A stretch of 64,000 bases of DNA from Cristatella mucedo (GCA_009760855.2 WPIO01000048.1:2329001-2393000); one strand, 5' to 3'; shown: positions 31,840-43,246, counted from the first letter of the stretch. Program-made: numbers and translations. Notes: generated from the sequence alone by a model not told the origin.

Positions 31840-34396
31840 AAGAAACAGCCAAGGACTCAAAAAAGTAGAAGATTTGAAAAAGGCCAAACAGCAAGCAAAA
31901 GAAAAGGACTGAAATATATAATAAAGAAAGAATCATCTTCCATATTGCCGGACGAGTCACCGACACAACACATTGAAGTCAGAACATGTCTAGATGAGCA
32001 AGATAAAGAAACTACACTCCCACTTCCAAGTAAAGACAAAAATAGACAGAGATAAGTGATAATCGAGACATTAAGGTTCAAGTTTTGCAACAAGTTGAAC
32101 CAGAGTTGGATCACAGTGACACTGTCACATGGCCCTCTAATAATATTGGAAAACCTACTGCAGTTCTAGTGCAAAAGAAACCGCAGCAGGTTATGCCCGA
32201 GACTTTCCGAAAGATTCACACAATGGAAGATTTTCTCAGCTCCATTACAAAAGAAAGCTTATAAGTGGGGAGATGCTCCATCTGTGGTTTATGTATTCTA
32301 TATTAAGAGATGTAGTATTCTGCTTTTGCTGCAAACTGTTCAGCAAGAAGGCTGGAATCTCGTCTATGCAAGAAAAAGGCTGTCTAGATTGGAAAAACCT
32401 GTCTGCATTCTGTCCTCACAAGAGAACAGTTTATCACACCTAGAAAGTTATCTCAAGCTTGGAGGGAATTGGAGGTGCTGCTAGCAGGAGGCAAGACAAT
32501 ATATGAGACAATTCAACAGAAAATTAAGTAAAAAGAGGAATATTTGAAACAGGTCTCGGAGCACCTTGTTGCATAACGAAGGGTACTTGGAGCACAAAAT
32601 GTACCGTTCCGTAGATCAAATGAAAAGCTCTTTGCTTAATTTGGAATGGAAATACTATAAAATAGATACTTTCTCAAAAAATTTTGAGTTTCCGGCTCTC
32701 TGATATCCTCTGATGGTGGAGCACCTCCGCAGGATTACTAACAAAAGAAACTTGCGTAAATACTCTCTGCAAAGACATCTAGAATGAATTAATGCGAACA
32801 TTAGGCTCTACAAAACAGCAACAGATATACAGAATCAGCCAAGTCAGAAAAATACTATTCAGCTACCCTTGACTGTACCCTTAATGTCAGCCACACTAAA
32901 CAAATGAAAATAATAATAATACACTTGATATAGCGCCCTCAGAGAACTCAATTTCTTTCTAGGTGCTTTACATTTAACGACCATGATTATTCGTTTTGTT
33001 TGCCTCAGTGAAACCGAAGTTGTAATCAGAGACCATTTTCTTGGGTACTTTCATCACGCTACAAGAGACCAAATTTGCAAGCGTGACTGAAGTTTTGTTT
33101 GAGCAGCTCAAATATATGGGATTGGATATTGTAAATATGAGAGGACACGGGTATGAAAATGGGAGTAGCGTGAAAGTCAAGGGAAGTGGAGTGCAGATGA
33201 GGAGACTGAACATAAATCCACCTTCATTCTATGTACCTTTCAGTGCCCACTCCCTGAATCTAGTTGTAAACAATCCAGCAAGGAGTTGCCTGGAGGCTGT
33301 GAATTTCTTTGCTTTGGAGCAGCAAATATCCAATTTTCTCAGCATGTACTCATCATGGGGAGTCCTTAAAGGTCACACCGCTGATGCCAGTGATCTTACT
33401 GTAAAACCACTCACTATAAAAAGATAAGGAAGTAGAGTTAATGCCTGAAGCCGATGAGAACCAACCATGGCAAATTCTGCAATGTTCTGATTGAGATATT
33501 TGAAGATGCGATTCAGAAAAGACTGGCTACGACGAGATCTGTAGCTAATAAAATAGCAAAATTTCTACTGTTATTATCGCATCTTACCTGGTACAACATT
33601 TTGTTTGGGGTCAATGTCACCCGCCAAGTTCTAAATCAGACATCAACTGACTTGAGACTAGGAGTTAAACAGCCCGATATCACCCAAAAATACACCACTC
33701 TCCGAGTAGAAAAGAGCTTCCATAAAATATGGGCGGACGTAACTCAAATGGCTTAAGAGTTGCAGATTGAACCCACTTTTGAAGCAAATCGACAATTGAA
33801 AAGAGGAGAGCTGTTTGATTATGAAGCACAGGATGGGGCTGTACGAGATTGCAAGGAGAGATATAAGGTTAACTTTTATTATGCTTTTCTAGATGTGGTA
33901 GCAGAACCTGTAGCAGAAAGTTTCAATCAAATTCAGCAACACGGCACATTGTTTGGGTACGATATCTTCAAGATTTGCGACATATCCAGAGTTTCTTTTT
34001 TAGTGACTGAAAGTCTCTCAAGGAGTCTCTTGCTCGCGGCGACAGCGAGTATTTAGATGGAGAGGAATGGTGTGGTGAGCTGCAAGCCAATTTCAGCAGG
34101 CTGCTTCGCGAGACTATGAATCCCCAAGAGGTCTTGCAATTTCTATTTCGGCATTAATTTGTATCAATCTTTCCAAAATCTTTCAGTAGCCTGCAGAATT
34201 TCATTGACTTTGGTAATTTCTGTGCCCAAATTCAAAATTTAAAACTAATACAAAAATTATCTTCATTCAACAAACTGCTGAGAAGACTAGATGGCTTGGC
34301 AACAATTTTTATGGAACCACATTAGCTTCTTCGCTCGACGTTAAAGAAACAGTCTGCACGTTTGCCAAGAAAAAACCATGGAAAGCTATGTTTTGA
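31840..34396 (+). mobile_element. hAT transposase remnant (TTF/ZMYM1-like)
   Basis: A lysine-rich N-terminal part (31768-32055) is followed near 32390 by a TTF-type zinc-finger segment (CLDWKNLSAFCPHKRTVYH). At 32865 comes KYYSATLDCTLNVSHTKQM, the block with the first catalytic Asp in this family. At 33041-33424 is a long segment with RGHGYENG and SAHSLNLVVN. At 34150-34396 is the C-terminal dimerisation region ending FAKKKPWKAMF-stop. Several stops and frameshifts interrupt it. A short LINE tail is inserted at 32908-32979 exactly between two conserved transposase blocks. Terminal repeats were not identified. Confidence 0.8.
32908..32979 (-). mobile_element. Very short L2-type LINE tail inside the hAT transposase
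   Basis: (AAT)n, then ACACTTGATATAGCGCCCTC, AGAGAACTCAATTTCTTTCT and AGGTGCTTTACATTT form about 70 bases of the L2 3' end. Transposase coding resumes immediately on each side (HTKQM before, MIIRFV after). Confidence 0.82.
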
Positions 34397-35754
34397 GCAT
34401 ACATTAAAAAAATTGCATGAATTACTGCATCAATATGTGTTATTTATGTATGTTTGTAATTATTTATGATGATTATTTTCTAAACTTACAAATTTGAATT
34501 TATTTCACGATGGGCGGGTGGGGGAGGGCGTGAGTGGGAAGGGGGCGCCCACATATCTGATCTCTTTTTGGGCACCAATATGCCTTGCACCTTGCCCGAG
34601 TACGAGTACTGCGCCTCGTACGGCGAGGCGTCTGATTGGCTCGATCTTTCAAAATCTGCAGCAAATGGCCGTACAGCTGGCGCTGAGGCGTACAGTTCGG
34701 TCGCCTGGCCTCCCATTGAAGAAGCCAGCTTCCGTTAGACGGGGGCGGGGTTTTAAGGAGCTGCTTGCAATCAGCACCTGACTCTGCAGCCAGGGTTCTC
34801 TTGCCGTCGGTCGGTTGGTTGGCTCTCCATGGCGGTTTGTCCTCGTCTGAAGACGGTGTGGCTGATTCGGTTGAAAAAGGTACCGGTTCACTCGGAGCGA
34901 AAATCTAAACAAACAAGCATGCTTAAACCTAGAATCAACACAGCCTCTGTAATCGCAGCGCATTCCGAGCCAAAAAGCGCTCGTTTTCTCGGAAACGATG
35001 ACTTTGTAAGGCTTGCAATCAGACTGGACGGCTCGACGTTCGACAGAACGATGCTAATCATTGGCCTCCTAAGAAGGACGGAGCAGGCGATCAGGCCCGA
35101 CGAGCCGTCGCGTCGAGCCCCTCCCGCTCCTCGGCGGAGTCCCAGCCATCTCAGGTTCAGCACATTCCGGTCGCCTACCGCGGCAGGAGTAATTGGCTCG
35201 ATTTGCAAGTGAAAGCGCGCATTCACTTCGAGCAGCACGACGCTTCCGCTCGGCGTCTTGAGCGCGAAAACAGGACTTGGGCTCCTTCCCCTCCACGCCC
35301 GATCCGGCGACCGGCTGAGGGCAATGGCTACCTGACAGGTGAACTCTCCTCCCTCTCTAAAGGAGTTTACTGCAGCTTCCAGGTGCCAGAAAGTTAGCAT
35401 CGTCTCCCCTAAAAAAACATACTCATCCTTCAGGATAGAAACTCTTCTTTGCGGCCGTTCTGTCATCACACCGGCACACTAGTGCACGCCGCCTGGTGGG
35501 GTCGCGGAGCTACCGGCGGCAGATGCTCTCAGCCGCTCGCAGCAATGCCCGGCTGAGCTGCCCAATAGGGCACACTCTAGCCTGCCCGGATGTCCGCCCC
35601 GCGTGTGCTTGCACGGGCGTGCACGCCCTGCATCAGGCCGTACGTGCTTCCTTCTAGCAACGTAAATGTTAGCCAGGTGGTTAGCATGCTGCTGTCGGGT
35701 GGGTATCGAGAGCGAGGCTATAGAACCTGTAGGCGTATTAGGAAATGAGGGCCA
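34397..35754. other. Unannotated stretch with repeat R2 copy 2
   Basis: It contains R2 copy 2 at 34945-35065. GATTGGCTCGATCTTT near 34634 and AATTGGCTCGATTTGC near 35191 suggest a further internal repeat. The ORFs on both strands match no family. Confidence 0.4.
34945..35065 (+). repeat. Dispersed repeat R2, copy 2
   Basis: Homologous to 30565-30665 over about 100 bases (CGGAAACGATGA, GGACGGCTCGACGTTCGACAGAACGA). No coding content is recognised. Confidence 0.5.
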
Positions 35755-35956
35755 TAATAATAATAGTAATAATAATGCACTTGATAAAGCGCCCTCAGAG
35801 AACTCAGTCTCTTCCTAGGCGCTTTACATTTGCTGCAAAGAGAAACGCGATTGAATCGTGCGTAATATCATGCTTAATAAACAACACGAACAACGTGGTT
35901 AGGAGTGACGTGCACAGGGTCAGCATGCAAATGTGCTTAGTGGCAGCATGCACAGT
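35755..35956 (-). mobile_element. L2-type LINE, 3' UTR and tail
   Basis: It begins with (AATAAT)n, then CACTTGATAAAGCGCCCTCAGAG, the UTR words TGCACAGGGTCAGCATGC and AGTGGCAGCATGCACAG. It ends abruptly at the junction with the opposite-orientation copy. Confidence 0.82.
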
Positions 35957-36275
35957 CATTATCTTCCTCTGACACTACCACATTTAAAAAGAAACTTAAA
36001 ACACAATTGTTTATTAAAGTATTTAGTCAGTCCATGTAATTCGTTCTTTGTGTGATTGCGTGTGCTGACTCTGTGCCTGTTGCTACTAACAGTACCTACA
36101 CGTTGACCCTGTGCATGTTCTAACTACAAATGTTAAGCTAGACGACATTGTGAACGTTACTTTGTTATCATCTAGTCATGCTTTCTTTACATCATCTGTA
36201 AAATGCCTAGAAAGAGATTTGGTTTTCTGAGGGCCCTATGCAAATTTATTATCATTATTGTTATTATTATTACAT
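35957..36275 (+). mobile_element. L2-type LINE, 3' end, divergent neighbour
   Basis: Degenerate C-terminal coding (TTTAAAAAGAAACTTAAAACACA, the FKRNLKT region) is followed by the UTR (CTGACTCTGTGCCTG, TTGACCCTGTGCATG). The conserved tail ATGCCTAGAAAGAGATTTGG and (TTATTA)n close the copy. It abuts the minus-strand copy at 35755-35956. Confidence 0.75.
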
Positions 36276-36449
36276 TAACTGGACAGCCTAATCCTCCAAA
36301 TTGGATCAACCAGAGCGCCCGCGGTCGGCTACTGCATGCTGAATCTAGGCCCCCTCTTAAAAAATAGCTTCGCGCTAGATTAGTACTTCAGCTCCACAGT
36401 TAAGTCTGCCCCTAATTTCAGCCATGTGACATTTAAAAAGTTCAAGCTT

Positions 36450-36665
36450 GCTTGGGTATAGACTCCACATCCAAGCTATTTGATCCGTTCCATACTTCCC
36501 AAGTAGACTTTTATAACTCACTGCTTGTAGATCTTTCTGTCTGTGCAAAAAGACGCTTAAGCAGACGGGAAACTCCACGGCTATGCTCATCTGTTGTAAA
36601 CGTCTTAACTACCGCATTACTTCGCTGCTTGCCAATGTTCGCTGGCTCCCTGTAGTACAGCTTTT
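36450..36665 (+). mobile_element. L2-type LINE, internal reverse-transcriptase fragment
   Basis: The encoded IDSTSKLFDPFHTSQVDFYN followed by SLL is parallel to the reference segment DTTSKLVHAFVTSRLDFCN. A later part corresponds to the TPLLADLHWLPV region. It is damaged and lacks both ends. Confidence 0.65.
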
Positions 36666-36712
36666 TTTATTTGGGAGTCTGGCGCGCGTCTTTAGGTCTG
36701 GTTCAAGTAGAA

Positions 36713-38990
36713 TTGAGGAGCAGCGTACGACCTGAGGAGCTGTATACCTGCTGAGGAGCGATGTGCGAGTTGAGAAGCAGTGTACGTGCTGAGGAGTGTT
36801 GTACGAGCTGAGGAGCAATGTGCGGGCTGAGAAGCAGTGTGCGAGCTCAGAAGCAGTGTACGTGCTGATGAGCTGTGTACGAGCTGAGGAGCAGTGTACG
36901 AGCTGAGGAGAATTGTACGAGCTGAAGAGCTGTGTACGAGCTGATGAGCTGTGTACGAGCTGAGGAACAGTGTACGAGCTGAGGAGCAGTGTACGGGCTG
37001 AGGAGCTGTTTACGAGCTGAGGAGCAGTGTACGAGCTGAGGAGCAGTGTACGAGCTGAGGAGCTGTTTACGAGCTGTGGAGCTGTTTACGAGCTGAGGAG
37101 CTGTTTGTGAGCTGAAGAGCAGTGTACGAGCTGAGGAGCAGTGTACGAGCTGATGAGCTGTGTACGAGCTGAGGAGCAGTGTACGAGCTGAGGAGCTGTT
37201 TACGAGCTGAGGAGCTGTGTACGAGCTGAGGAGCAGTGTACGTGCTGAGGAGAAGTGTACGAGCTGATGAGCAGTGTGCGAGCTGAGGAGCTGTTTACGA
37301 GCTGAGGAGCTGTGTACGAGCTGAGGAGCAGTGTACGAGCTGATGAGCTGTGTACGAGCCGAGGAGCACTGTACGAGCTGAGGAGCAGTGTACGAGCTGA
37401 GGAGCAGTGTACGAGCTGAGGAGCATCGTACGAGCTGATGAGCTGTGTACGAGCTGAGGAGCAGTGCACGAGCTGAGGAGCATTGTACGAGCTGAGGAGC
37501 TGTTTACGAGCTGAGGAGCTGTGTACGAGCTGAGGAGCAGTGTACGTGCTGAGGAGAATTGTACGAGCTGAAGAGCTGTGTGCGAGCTGAGGAGCTGTTT
37601 ACGAGCTGAGGAGCTGTGTACGAGCTGAGGAGCAGTGTACGAGCTGATGAGCTGTGTACGAGCCGAGGAGTACTGTACGAGCTGAGGAGCAGTGTACGAG
37701 CTGAGGAGCAGTGTACGAGCTGAGGAGCATCGTACGAGCTGATGAGCTGTGTACGAGCTGAGGAGCAGTGCACGAGCTGAGGAGCATTGTACGAGCTGAG
37801 GAGCTGTTTACGAGCTGAGGAGCAGTGTACGAGCTGAGGAGAATTGTACGAGCTGAAGAGCTGTGTACGAGCTGATGAGCTGTGTACGAGCTGAGGAGCA
37901 GTGTACGAGCTGAGGAGAATTGTACGAGCTGAAGAGCTGTGTACGAGCTGATGAGCTGTGTACGAGCTGAGGAACAGTGTACGAGCTGAGGAGCAGTGTA
38001 CGGGCTGAGGAGCTGTTTACGAGCTGAGGAGCAGTGTACGAGCTGAGGAGCAGTGTACGAGCTGAGGAGCTGTTTACGAGCTGTGGAGCTGTTTACGAGC
38101 TGAGGAGCTGTTTGTGAGCTGAGGAGCAGTGTACGAGCTGAGGAGCAGTGTACGAGCTGATGAGCTGTGTACGAGCTGAGGAGCAGTGTACGAGCTGAGG
38201 AGCTGTTTACGAGCTGAGGAGCTGTGTACGAGCTGAGGAGCAGTGTACGTGCTGAGGAGAAGTGTACGAGCTGATGAGCAGTGTGCGAGCTGAGGAGCTG
38301 TTTACGAGCTGAGGAGCTGTGTACGAGCTGAGGAGCAGTGTACGAGCTGATGAGCTGTGTACGAGCCGAGGAGCACTGTACGAGCTGAGGAGCAGTGTAC
38401 GAGCTGAGGAGCAGTGTACGAGCTGAGGAGCATCGTACGAGCTGATGAGCTGTGTACGAGCTGAGGAGCAGTGCACGAGCTGAGGAGCATTGTACGAGCT
38501 GAGGAGCTGTTTACGAGCTGAGGAGCTGTGTACGAGCTGAGGAGCAGTGTACGTGCTGAGGAGAAGTGTACGAGCTGATGAGCAGTGTGCGAGCTGAGGA
38601 GCTGTTTACGAGCTGAGGAGCTGTGTACGAGCTGAGGAGCAGTGTACGAGCTGATGAGCTGTGTACGAGCCGAGGAGCACTGTACGAGCTGAGGAGCAGT
38701 GCACGAGCTGAGGAGCATTGTACGAGCTGAGGAGCTGTTTACGAGCTGAGGAGCTGTGTACGAGCTGAGGAGCAGTGTACGTGCTGAGGAGAAGTGTACG
38801 AGCTGATGAGCAGTGTGCGAGCTGAGGAGCTGTTTACGAGCTGAGGAGCTGTGTACGAGCTGAGGAGCAGTGTACGAGCTGATGAGCTGTGTACGAGCCG
38901 AGGAGCACTGTACGAGCTGAGGAGCAGTGTACGAGCTGAGGAGCAGTGTACGAGCTGAAGAGCAGTGTACGAGCTGAGGAGCAGTGTAGG
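36713..38990. repeat. 19-bp satellite array with higher-order repeats
   Basis: About 120 tandem copies of a 19-bp unit, consensus TGTACGAGCTGAGGAGCAG, fill 2.3 kb. Variant units recur at shifts that are multiples of 19: the variant CGTGCTGAGGAGAA occurs at 37241, 37545, 38248, 38552 and 38780 (steps 304, 703, 304, 228). The unit pattern around 37074 recurs at 38081 (1,007 bp, or 53 units). Minus-strand ORFs of up to 241 codons arise because 57 bp is 19 codons and the unit lacks stops; I do not regard them as genes. Confidence 0.95.
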
Positions 38991-39422
38991 TGCGACGTCG
39001 AGAGCAGAATTGTGAGGCTTTCTCCACTGACCTAGATAGACCACCATTAAGTCCTTGCGACGGAAAGATATGAATTCAATTCCACCGTCCGCCATTTTCC
39101 TGTAAAATGACGGACCCCGGGCGTCCTTCGGTAGCGATGCATGAGCTCGCGGCCTTAAAACATTCCTGGAGAAAAGATGAGGTTTCATTGGCTTTAATGA
39201 GCGTGCGGTAGGGACAGCTCGAGAAAGCAGAGATGTCGAATTTGAAAATAAGTTAAAAGCCCGCTTATTTATTTCAGCATTTCTGTCGCACTATTCTCCT
39301 CGACCGCAAAGGCAGAGCTCGTAGTGGCGCTGGTCTTTGCCGAGTAACGGCGACGCCTGAACCTTGTGTCACCGCTAGGAACCTTTGGTTGCAGCAAAAA
39401 TGCGCACACGCATGCCGATAGG
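38991..39422. other. Unannotated flank of the satellite
   Basis: Unique-looking sequence with no supported feature. Confidence 0.45.
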
Positions 39423-39520
39423 AATAATAATGACGATATAATCGTACACAATTTGTTATCACGGATTCAGAGAACGCTATCAATCTTTTTTCTAGGTACT
39501 TTGCATTTCCTGCAACTGAA
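39423..39520 (-). mobile_element. L2-type LINE tail, diverged
   Basis: GGAATAATAATGACG is followed by TCAGAGAACGCTATCAATC and TTTTCTAGGTACTTTGCATTTCCTGCAA, the conserved 3' end in reverse. Confidence 0.6.
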
Positions 39521-39669
39521 GCACACGCCCGAGTGGTTATTGGTAGCATGCTCGATGGCAACAAGCTCAGTGAAAGAACAGTAGGGGCGAAGTGCGTCAG
39601 CACCTTGGCGTACAACGTCAATATCCCTACTGTTGACAACCATGTTCGACCGCCGAGGAGGTGTTGTGT

Positions 39670-40075
39670 TACTGTGTCTCCATGTTGTGTTACTGTGTCT
39701 CCGGCTGTAGCAGCGCTAGCTAGTGGAGTCTCACGGAGACACGAAGACACGAGCGGGCGAACGGGAGCGGTGAACGAGACTCAATCTTTATTCCCCCCCC
39801 CCCCAGCGGGTACATATATAAGCTACGGGCTGACTCACCACAGATTAGGAAGTGCATCCGTGGTGAGCCACCGTGGTGGGCCACGTGCCCACATCAAAGG
39901 TCGCACCGAGCCAACCGCCCAAACGGCAGCCCACATCAAAGGCCGCACCGAGACAACCGTCCAACCACTCGCCGAGAGCGGGGCAAACACCAGTGGCCGA
40001 GAAGCAACAGGCACACATAACAGAGGGCTGGCTACAGGTGTCCAGCATCAGTCCTAGCGTACACAGACTCGTACG
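39670..40075 (-). repeat. Possible LTR or promoter-like block
   Basis: On the minus strand a TATATAT box (near 39823) is followed about 20 bases later by AATAAA (near 39788), across a poly-G run. Downstream, CGGAGACACAGTAACACAACA occurs as a 22-bp direct repeat. A box-signal order like this is typical of LTRs. Upstream is a tandem duplication (ACATCAAAGG.CGCACCGAG, twice). No partner LTR or target duplication is visible, so a host promoter is equally possible. Confidence 0.32.
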
Positions 40076-40424
40076 TGGCCGAGAGAATCGCCGAACTGCC
40101 AATCGGCGTAATCGGCGTAAAGCGCTGCGAAGGCAAGCAATGCCAATTTCCTGGGCACGCGGACCTACAGAGGCGGATGGATGCACGAGCCGCGCTTGAA
40201 GGCCGAACATCCGATCTGGTCACCAGAGTTGCAGAGCGCAACGGCTCGACGGGCCAGAGCGGCTCCGCCTTCCCACCGGCTTGAGGCAGAAGACCTGAGC
40301 AGGTACTCTAGCGGACACCGGGGATCTAATTTCCGAACCGAGCCAGCTAGCGCTTCAAACGCCTCTTGGCGGCTTCTTTGTAGAGTATTCGGGGCCGTAA
40401 GCATAAATGTATAAATAAATAAGG

Positions 40425-40580
40425 CGATTAAACAACCTCATGGATGTAACGGCAGAAGAGCACCATTCACTGCAAGCACCGCCACTTGCAGCGTTCAACA
40501 CAGGATCGCTGGCTGCACGATTCGAACCCTTGGACCCTTGGGTCGCGCAGAGCGAGTGCCTAACCGCTGGACCAAGACCC
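40425..40580 (-). mobile_element. SINE type C: other tRNA head, type A body
   Basis: The minus strand head reads TTGGTCCAGCGGTTAGGCAC with a B box GGTTCGAATCG, unlike type A. The remainder (GCAAGTGGCGGTGCTTGCAG, GCTCTTCTGCCG, GAGGTTGTTTAATCG) matches the type A body and end. It is a chimaera of a different tRNA-like head and the shared body. Confidence 0.65.
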
Positions 40581-41439
40581 GGGAGCTAGGCGTTTGCAAT
40601 CCTTGCCGACGCGCGACAGACAGAGGTGACCAGCTTCATCTCGACGCACTGTCGGCCAGTCTCAGACTGAGGCTGTCCGCCTCGATGCGCGCACGTACGC
40701 CAACGGCAAAAGAACGCAGCGGCAGAAGCAGCTATGAAGTTGCCTATGCCTTAGTATAACGATATCCGTTGCTTGGAGCAGTCTACCCTATCGCCGCAGA
40801 GGGCTGCGGACGTCCGGCACCAGCTATAGCGTACAGCAACTCGCGAACGACGAGCAAACTGCAGCTCCATGGCCCGGCTCAAAAACTAGAGCGCACAACT
40901 GACTGACTTGTACGCTTCGTCGCGCTTTCTATGCCGACTGAGCGTAGATAGTGGCATAATCGGCGCTTCGTTGACCATTATAATTTAGCAGCAACAAATA
41001 ATGTCTCGACAGTCATAATCTAGCTGACGTAGCAGGACAACGTTTCACAAGGTTCGCGAGGTTTCACACGGTTCGCGAGGTTTCACACGGTTCGTGAGTC
41101 CAATCATTTCCGCAGCTTACTCACATCAGGCAGCGCCCCGCCGCCGTCGATCGGAACCCGTCGCTCGGCGGCGGCGGGACGCTTGAGTAGATCTTGTCGG
41201 AGCGACTGACTCGGAAAACGAGAACGCCGTACAGGTCGAAACAGTTTGCAAGACGGTAGCTTTTGTGAAGATTCCTCGGGAAGCTCCACAAAAGTTTATC
41301 AAAATAATCCAATTGCATGTTGCTCTTTATGATTTTTGCACGTTTAGAAAGCTCCTCTGATTAGGCACGTCGGCCTGCCGCCGCGGTCGTTTGACCGAGA
41401 CTGTCGCCGACGAGCGGAGCGCGCGCGTCGCATCCGGTT
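40581..41439. other. Unannotated stretch with a 19-bp triplication
   Basis: GGTTCGCGAGGTTTCACAC occurs about three times in tandem at 41041-41097. No gene is supported. Confidence 0.5.
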
Positions 41440-42836
41440 TAACAGGCTAGAGTATATACCCTCCAGGCCGTAGTACACACGGAGTTAAAATACTGCCTTG
41501 GCCACTTTTGTACTCCGGGGGTATATTATGGCCGTATACTCCTCTAGGCCAAATTATACCCCGTCATATATCATTGGTTTTGAGTGATGCACACACCAAT
41601 CTTAACGCGATTACTCGCAAATCCTCACAGGAGCCGACCCTGGCACCTCAGTCTCTGCTCTTCCCCATTATTATCTTGAGGCACTCATTACTACGATATT
41701 TCACCAGCCTCGTCCTCTCTACAAAACTGTTTCTGAAGTCGGAATGTTGGCTACCGTGCGCGTACCGAAAGCCCTCGGGCTCTGTGTGCGCCGAAGAGAA
41801 CTCTCAAGCGTAGCAACACGACTAGTCAGTGTGACTCTGCGCCGCTAAATACGGCAAAGCATGTACTTGCTGCGAATTCTGGGCGGACATCGATTTAATA
41901 AAGAATCTCGGAGTCTTGGCAACCCAGGATTCACTTTCCCGTTGTAAGGGTGGCCGCCTGCGACGCACTGCGTGCAGGATTTTCGCTGTTCGGCTTTAAA
42001 TCACAGAACAGCGAGTTGTTTTCGAATTCGTCATTTGCTTCAACTCGTGTTTTCGGCTGAATTTGAGTTGTAAGTGTCCCGTATCTTAAATTGTAGACTG
42101 TCGACGATCGAGATCCTTGTGCTTAGTAGGACCAAGGCTGCTGGAACTCGCTGCTTCTCATCGTGCAAGGTGCCCTAGTCTGTAACGACGCCGCTCCTGA
42201 CGCAGTTAATGATGACTGCAAGTTCACGCTTTTGATATTGTTTGAGGGTGGTAGGCAGATGAAATGCGGCGATCTGATTTAAAGTGCTCTATCAGTTTTT
42301 CCATTTTCGAGTTCACAAACTCTCGTCCGTGTTCGCCTCCATACAGGTAAGGCGTCAAACGATTGCCACTGAACAATCAACAATTACTAAAAGAGTTTGT
42401 TATACAGCTAAAAGATTTCGTTCTCTGCGTCACCACTCAGACGGGGTATATTCTAAGCAGGATAGGTATATGTAACGTAACGTATCTCCGTCTGTAACTC
42501 CACAAAGCCACAAAGACTATGCCGATGTTAGTCAGGAGAGTTTTGTATCGCGCACTCGCACCTTAATCGGCTTTCGGTACGCATTCGGTAGCCAACAGAC
42601 TGCATCTCACGTAACAAAGAGAAAGTGGGAAGCATAGCAGAGTCAGGAGAGCGGTTGAGGTAGTGAGTAGCATGGAAGTAGCAGCCCAGGACCGCTGGAA
42701 AGGATGAGCCATAGTCGGCAGCAGGAGAGTAGTTGTCGTTGGCCTAGCCTATTTTACATCCCGGGTATAAAGTGGCCTAGGCCGTTTTAACCCCGGGTAT
42801 ACTCTGGACGAGGTAGACTATACTCTGGCTTGTTAC
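41440..42836 (-). repeat. Unclassified dispersed repeat R1, copy 2, with TIR-like ends
   Basis: The left end reads CAGGCTAGAGTATA and the reverse complement of the right end reads CAAGCCAGAGTATA, so the ends are inverted repeats for at least 14 bases with two mismatches. Flanking bases are TTAA on the left and TTAC on the right, a possible degenerate TTAA target. The internal sequence matches 478-1475 in the opposite orientation. A second LINE family copy is inserted at 42473-42734. No transposase is encoded. Confidence 0.6.
42473..42734 (-). mobile_element. Second LINE family, 3' fragment inside R1
   Basis: The minus strand matches 51388-51640: CGACAACTACTCTCCTGCTG, GCTACCGAATGCGTACCGAA, GTGGAGTTACAGACGGAGAT, and a final (GTTAC)n-like tail. 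It interrupts R1 just inside its right end. Confidence 0.78.
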
Positions 42837-43177
42837 GCAGGTACCTAACGCGTGCCGCCGCTGCCTTTCAGCGTCGGCCACTCCATCTAGCCTTCGCCGC
42901 TAGGGGACATACTTTGAAGCCAGTTTGTTCGCGACCAGCGACCACTTTATGTTCCCTACTACCGCAAATGCGATATTGCTCGTTTGTGTTCGCTACGGCT
43001 GGTGTGTCGTACATCAACGAAGGGAAGCCGCCCTCTACTTACCCAGCTTACCTGACGCGCGTCTGCGTTTCCGCCGCCGTTTAGAATTCCATTCCCTTCT
43101 CCTCGCTGGCACTTGCCCCTTATGTTAGTTCCCATGCGTAGAAGGAGAATGAAGGCAGCGATGCGGCCACCCCCCCC

Positions 43178-43246
<69 letters not shown>

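Noticed and set aside
36713-38990. Resemblance of GAGCT-rich repeats to immunoglobulin switch regions
   Set aside because: The similarity is only the word GAGCT; there is no immunoglobulin gene or vertebrate context.
38302-39027. 241-codon minus-strand ORF of Ser/Ala/Thr/Leu repeats
   Set aside because: It is the satellite read in frame; the 19-bp unit has no stop codon, and several frames are open for the same reason.
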